64,000 bases of DNA from NCBI GenBank assembly GCA_947478805.1, contig CANJXQ010000008.1:1-64000 (forward strand), in the 5' to 3' direction. Of this stretch, positions 62,500 to 64,000 are shown piece by piece; position 1 is the first letter of the stretch; every line of letters begins with the position of its first letter. Below the pieces are notes generated by a model. The model made no database searches and was not told where the DNA came from. It worked only from the letters and a program-made list of their open reading frames with translations. This DNA is from Betaproteobacteria bacterium. GTDB lineage: Bacteria > Pseudomonadota > Gammaproteobacteria > Burkholderiales > SG8-39. The position numbers were made by a program, and so were the translations under genes.

Positions 62500-64000
62500 G
62501 TGACCCGCTCAGAACGCCGTATCCGCAATATCGCCATCATCGCTCACGTTGACCATGGCAAGACGACCCTGGTGGACAAGTTGCTCCAGCAGTCCGGTAC
62601 CTTTGCCGCTCACCAGGCGATCAGCGAACGGGTGATGGACTCCAATGATCTTGAGCGCGAGCGTGGCATCACCATCCTGGCGAAGAACTGTGCCGTCAAT
62701 TACGAAGGCACGCATATCAATATCGTCGACACACCGGGCCACGCCGATTTCGGCGGTGAAGTCGAGCGCGTTCTGTCCATGGTCGACAGCGTCCTGTTGC
62801 TGGTGGATGCGGTCGAAGGCCCGATGCCGCAGACCCGGTTCGTCACACGCAAGGCACTGGCCCTGGGGCTCAAGCCCATTGTCATCGTCAACAAGGTGGA
62901 CCGGCCGAGCGCCAGGCCCGATTGGGTGGTGAACCATACCTTCGACCTGTTCGACAAGCTGGGCGCCACTGAAGCGCAACTGGATTTTCCTGTCATTTAC
63001 GCCTCTGCCCTCAACGGTTGGGCGGTGGCGGACTTGAAGGACGTGCCGGCGGACGCCGAGGCGGTCAAGCAGGGCGGGCACAGCATGCGCCCCCTATTCG
63101 AGGCGATTCTCAAGCACGTGCCGGTGCGCGAAGATGACGTTTCAGGGCCGCTGCAGTTGCAGATCTGCTCCCTCGATTACTCGAGTTACGTGGGAAAGAT
63201 CGGCATCGGACGCATCACCCGGGGCACCATTCGACCGCTGCAGGATGTCGTGTTCCTGAACGGGCCGGAATCACAGCCGGTCAAGGGTCGTATCAACCAG
63301 GTGCTCACGTTCGAGGGCCTTGAGCGCGTGGTTTCGGAAGAAGCCTGCGCTGGCGACATTGTGCTGATCAACGGGATCGAGGACATCAGCATCGGCACCA
63401 CGGTCTGCGATCCCGAACATCCGGATGCGCTGCCCTTGCTCAAGGTGGATGAACCCACCCTGACCATGAACTTCATGGTGAACAGCTCCCCGCTGGCCGG
63501 GCGCGAAGGAAAATTCGTCACCAGCCGCCAGTTGCGAGAACGCCTGGAGCGGGAGCTGAAAAGCAATGTGGCCCTGCGCGTCGAGTTCACCGCCGATTCG
63601 GACACGTTCATCGTGTCGGGGCGTGGTGAACTGCACCTGACTATCCTGCTTGAGAACATGCGCCGCGAAGGGTATGAACTTGCCGTTGGGCGGCCGCGCG
63701 TCGTGATGAAGGAAGTCAACGGGGAGAAGCTTGAGCCCTATGAGTTGCTCACCGTCGATGTGGAAGACACGCATCAGGGCGGCGTGATGGAAGAACTGGG
63801 CCGCCGCAAGGGCGACCTGAAGGACATGCAGTCCGATGCCAAGGGTCGAGTGCGCCTCGAGTACCGGATCCCGGCCAGGGGCTTGATCGGATTCCAGGCC
63901 GAGTTTCTGACCCTGACCCGTGGGACTGGTCTCGCGAGCCACATCTTCGACGACTATGGCCCGGTCAAGGGCGACATGGATGAGCGGCGCAACGGCGTGC
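62500..64000 (+). CDS. typA: Ribosome-associated GTPase TypA/BipA (partial, runs off the right edge)
   Basis: GTG start; [58 protein letters not shown]; open ORF so absent from the ORF track. Confidence 0.95.
   Translation, partial: MTRSERRIRNIAIIAHVDHGKTTLVDKLLQQSGTFAAHQAISERVMDSNDLERERGITILAKNCAVNYEGTHINIVDTPGHADFGGEVERVLSMVDSVLLLVDAVEGPMPQTRFVTRKALALGLKPIVIVNKVDRPSARPDWVVNHTFDLFDKLGATEAQLDFPVIYASALNGWAVADLKDVPADAEAVKQGGHSMRPLFEAILKHVPVREDDVSGPLQLQICSLDYSSYVGKIGIGRITRGTIRPLQDVVFLNGPESQPVKGRINQVLTFEGLERVVSEEACAGDIVLINGIEDISIGTTVCDPEHPDALPLLKVDEPTLTMNFMVNSSPLAGREGKFVTSRQLRERLERELKSNVALRVEFTADSDTFIVSGRGELHLTILLENMRREGYELAVGRPRVVMKEVNGEKLEPYELLTVDVEDTHQGGVMEELGRRKGDLKDMQSDAKGRVRLEYRIPARGLIGFQAEFLTLTRGTGLASHIFDDYGPVKGDMDERRNGV

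Overview
64-kb, GC-rich, almost fully coding chromosomal segment of a betaproteobacterium (lineage inferred from protein content and gene order). I found no rRNA, tRNA, CRISPR array, IS element or prophage. Left to right: (i) an assimilatory sulfate reduction operon (tauE-like, cysI, DUF934, cysH, cysD partial) divergent from a CysB-type regulator; (ii) MATE pump; (iii) methyl-cycle genes metK, ahcY, metF, with an SAH riboswitch-like leader before ahcY; (iv) two lipid A acyltransferases, CoA-binding protein, dapF, DUF484, xerC, split chrA, rlmI; (v) a COG0523 GTPase / Cys-depleted dksA / small secreted protein / porin / ZnuA-like / ZnuB-like metal cluster followed by hslVU; (vi) a decayed SDR gene, a DUF2946 plus PCu(A)C copper pair, and hsp20 with a sigma32-like promoter; (vii) argB, slmA, uppP; (viii) cyanase with a nitrate/cyanate-type ABC transporter behind a sigma54-like promoter; (ix) glnA-ntrBC with sigma54 and NtrC-like sites; (x) aceB, xth, a periplasmic tandem glutaredoxin, prlC; (xi) TRAP transporter plus SDR; (xii) aceE-aceF-lpdA, rpiA, phoU, yggX, argA, rsmE, typA (partial). 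Most of this is core metabolism. The most interesting items are the metal cluster with its structured intergenic regions, tandem hairpins between ahcY and metF, a tandem CX3C glutaredoxin, the two linked sigma54/nitrogen control regions, and an SDR pseudogene with two lesions. I did not find a convincing entirely new system. All similarity statements come from motif and family recognition by eye; no search was run.
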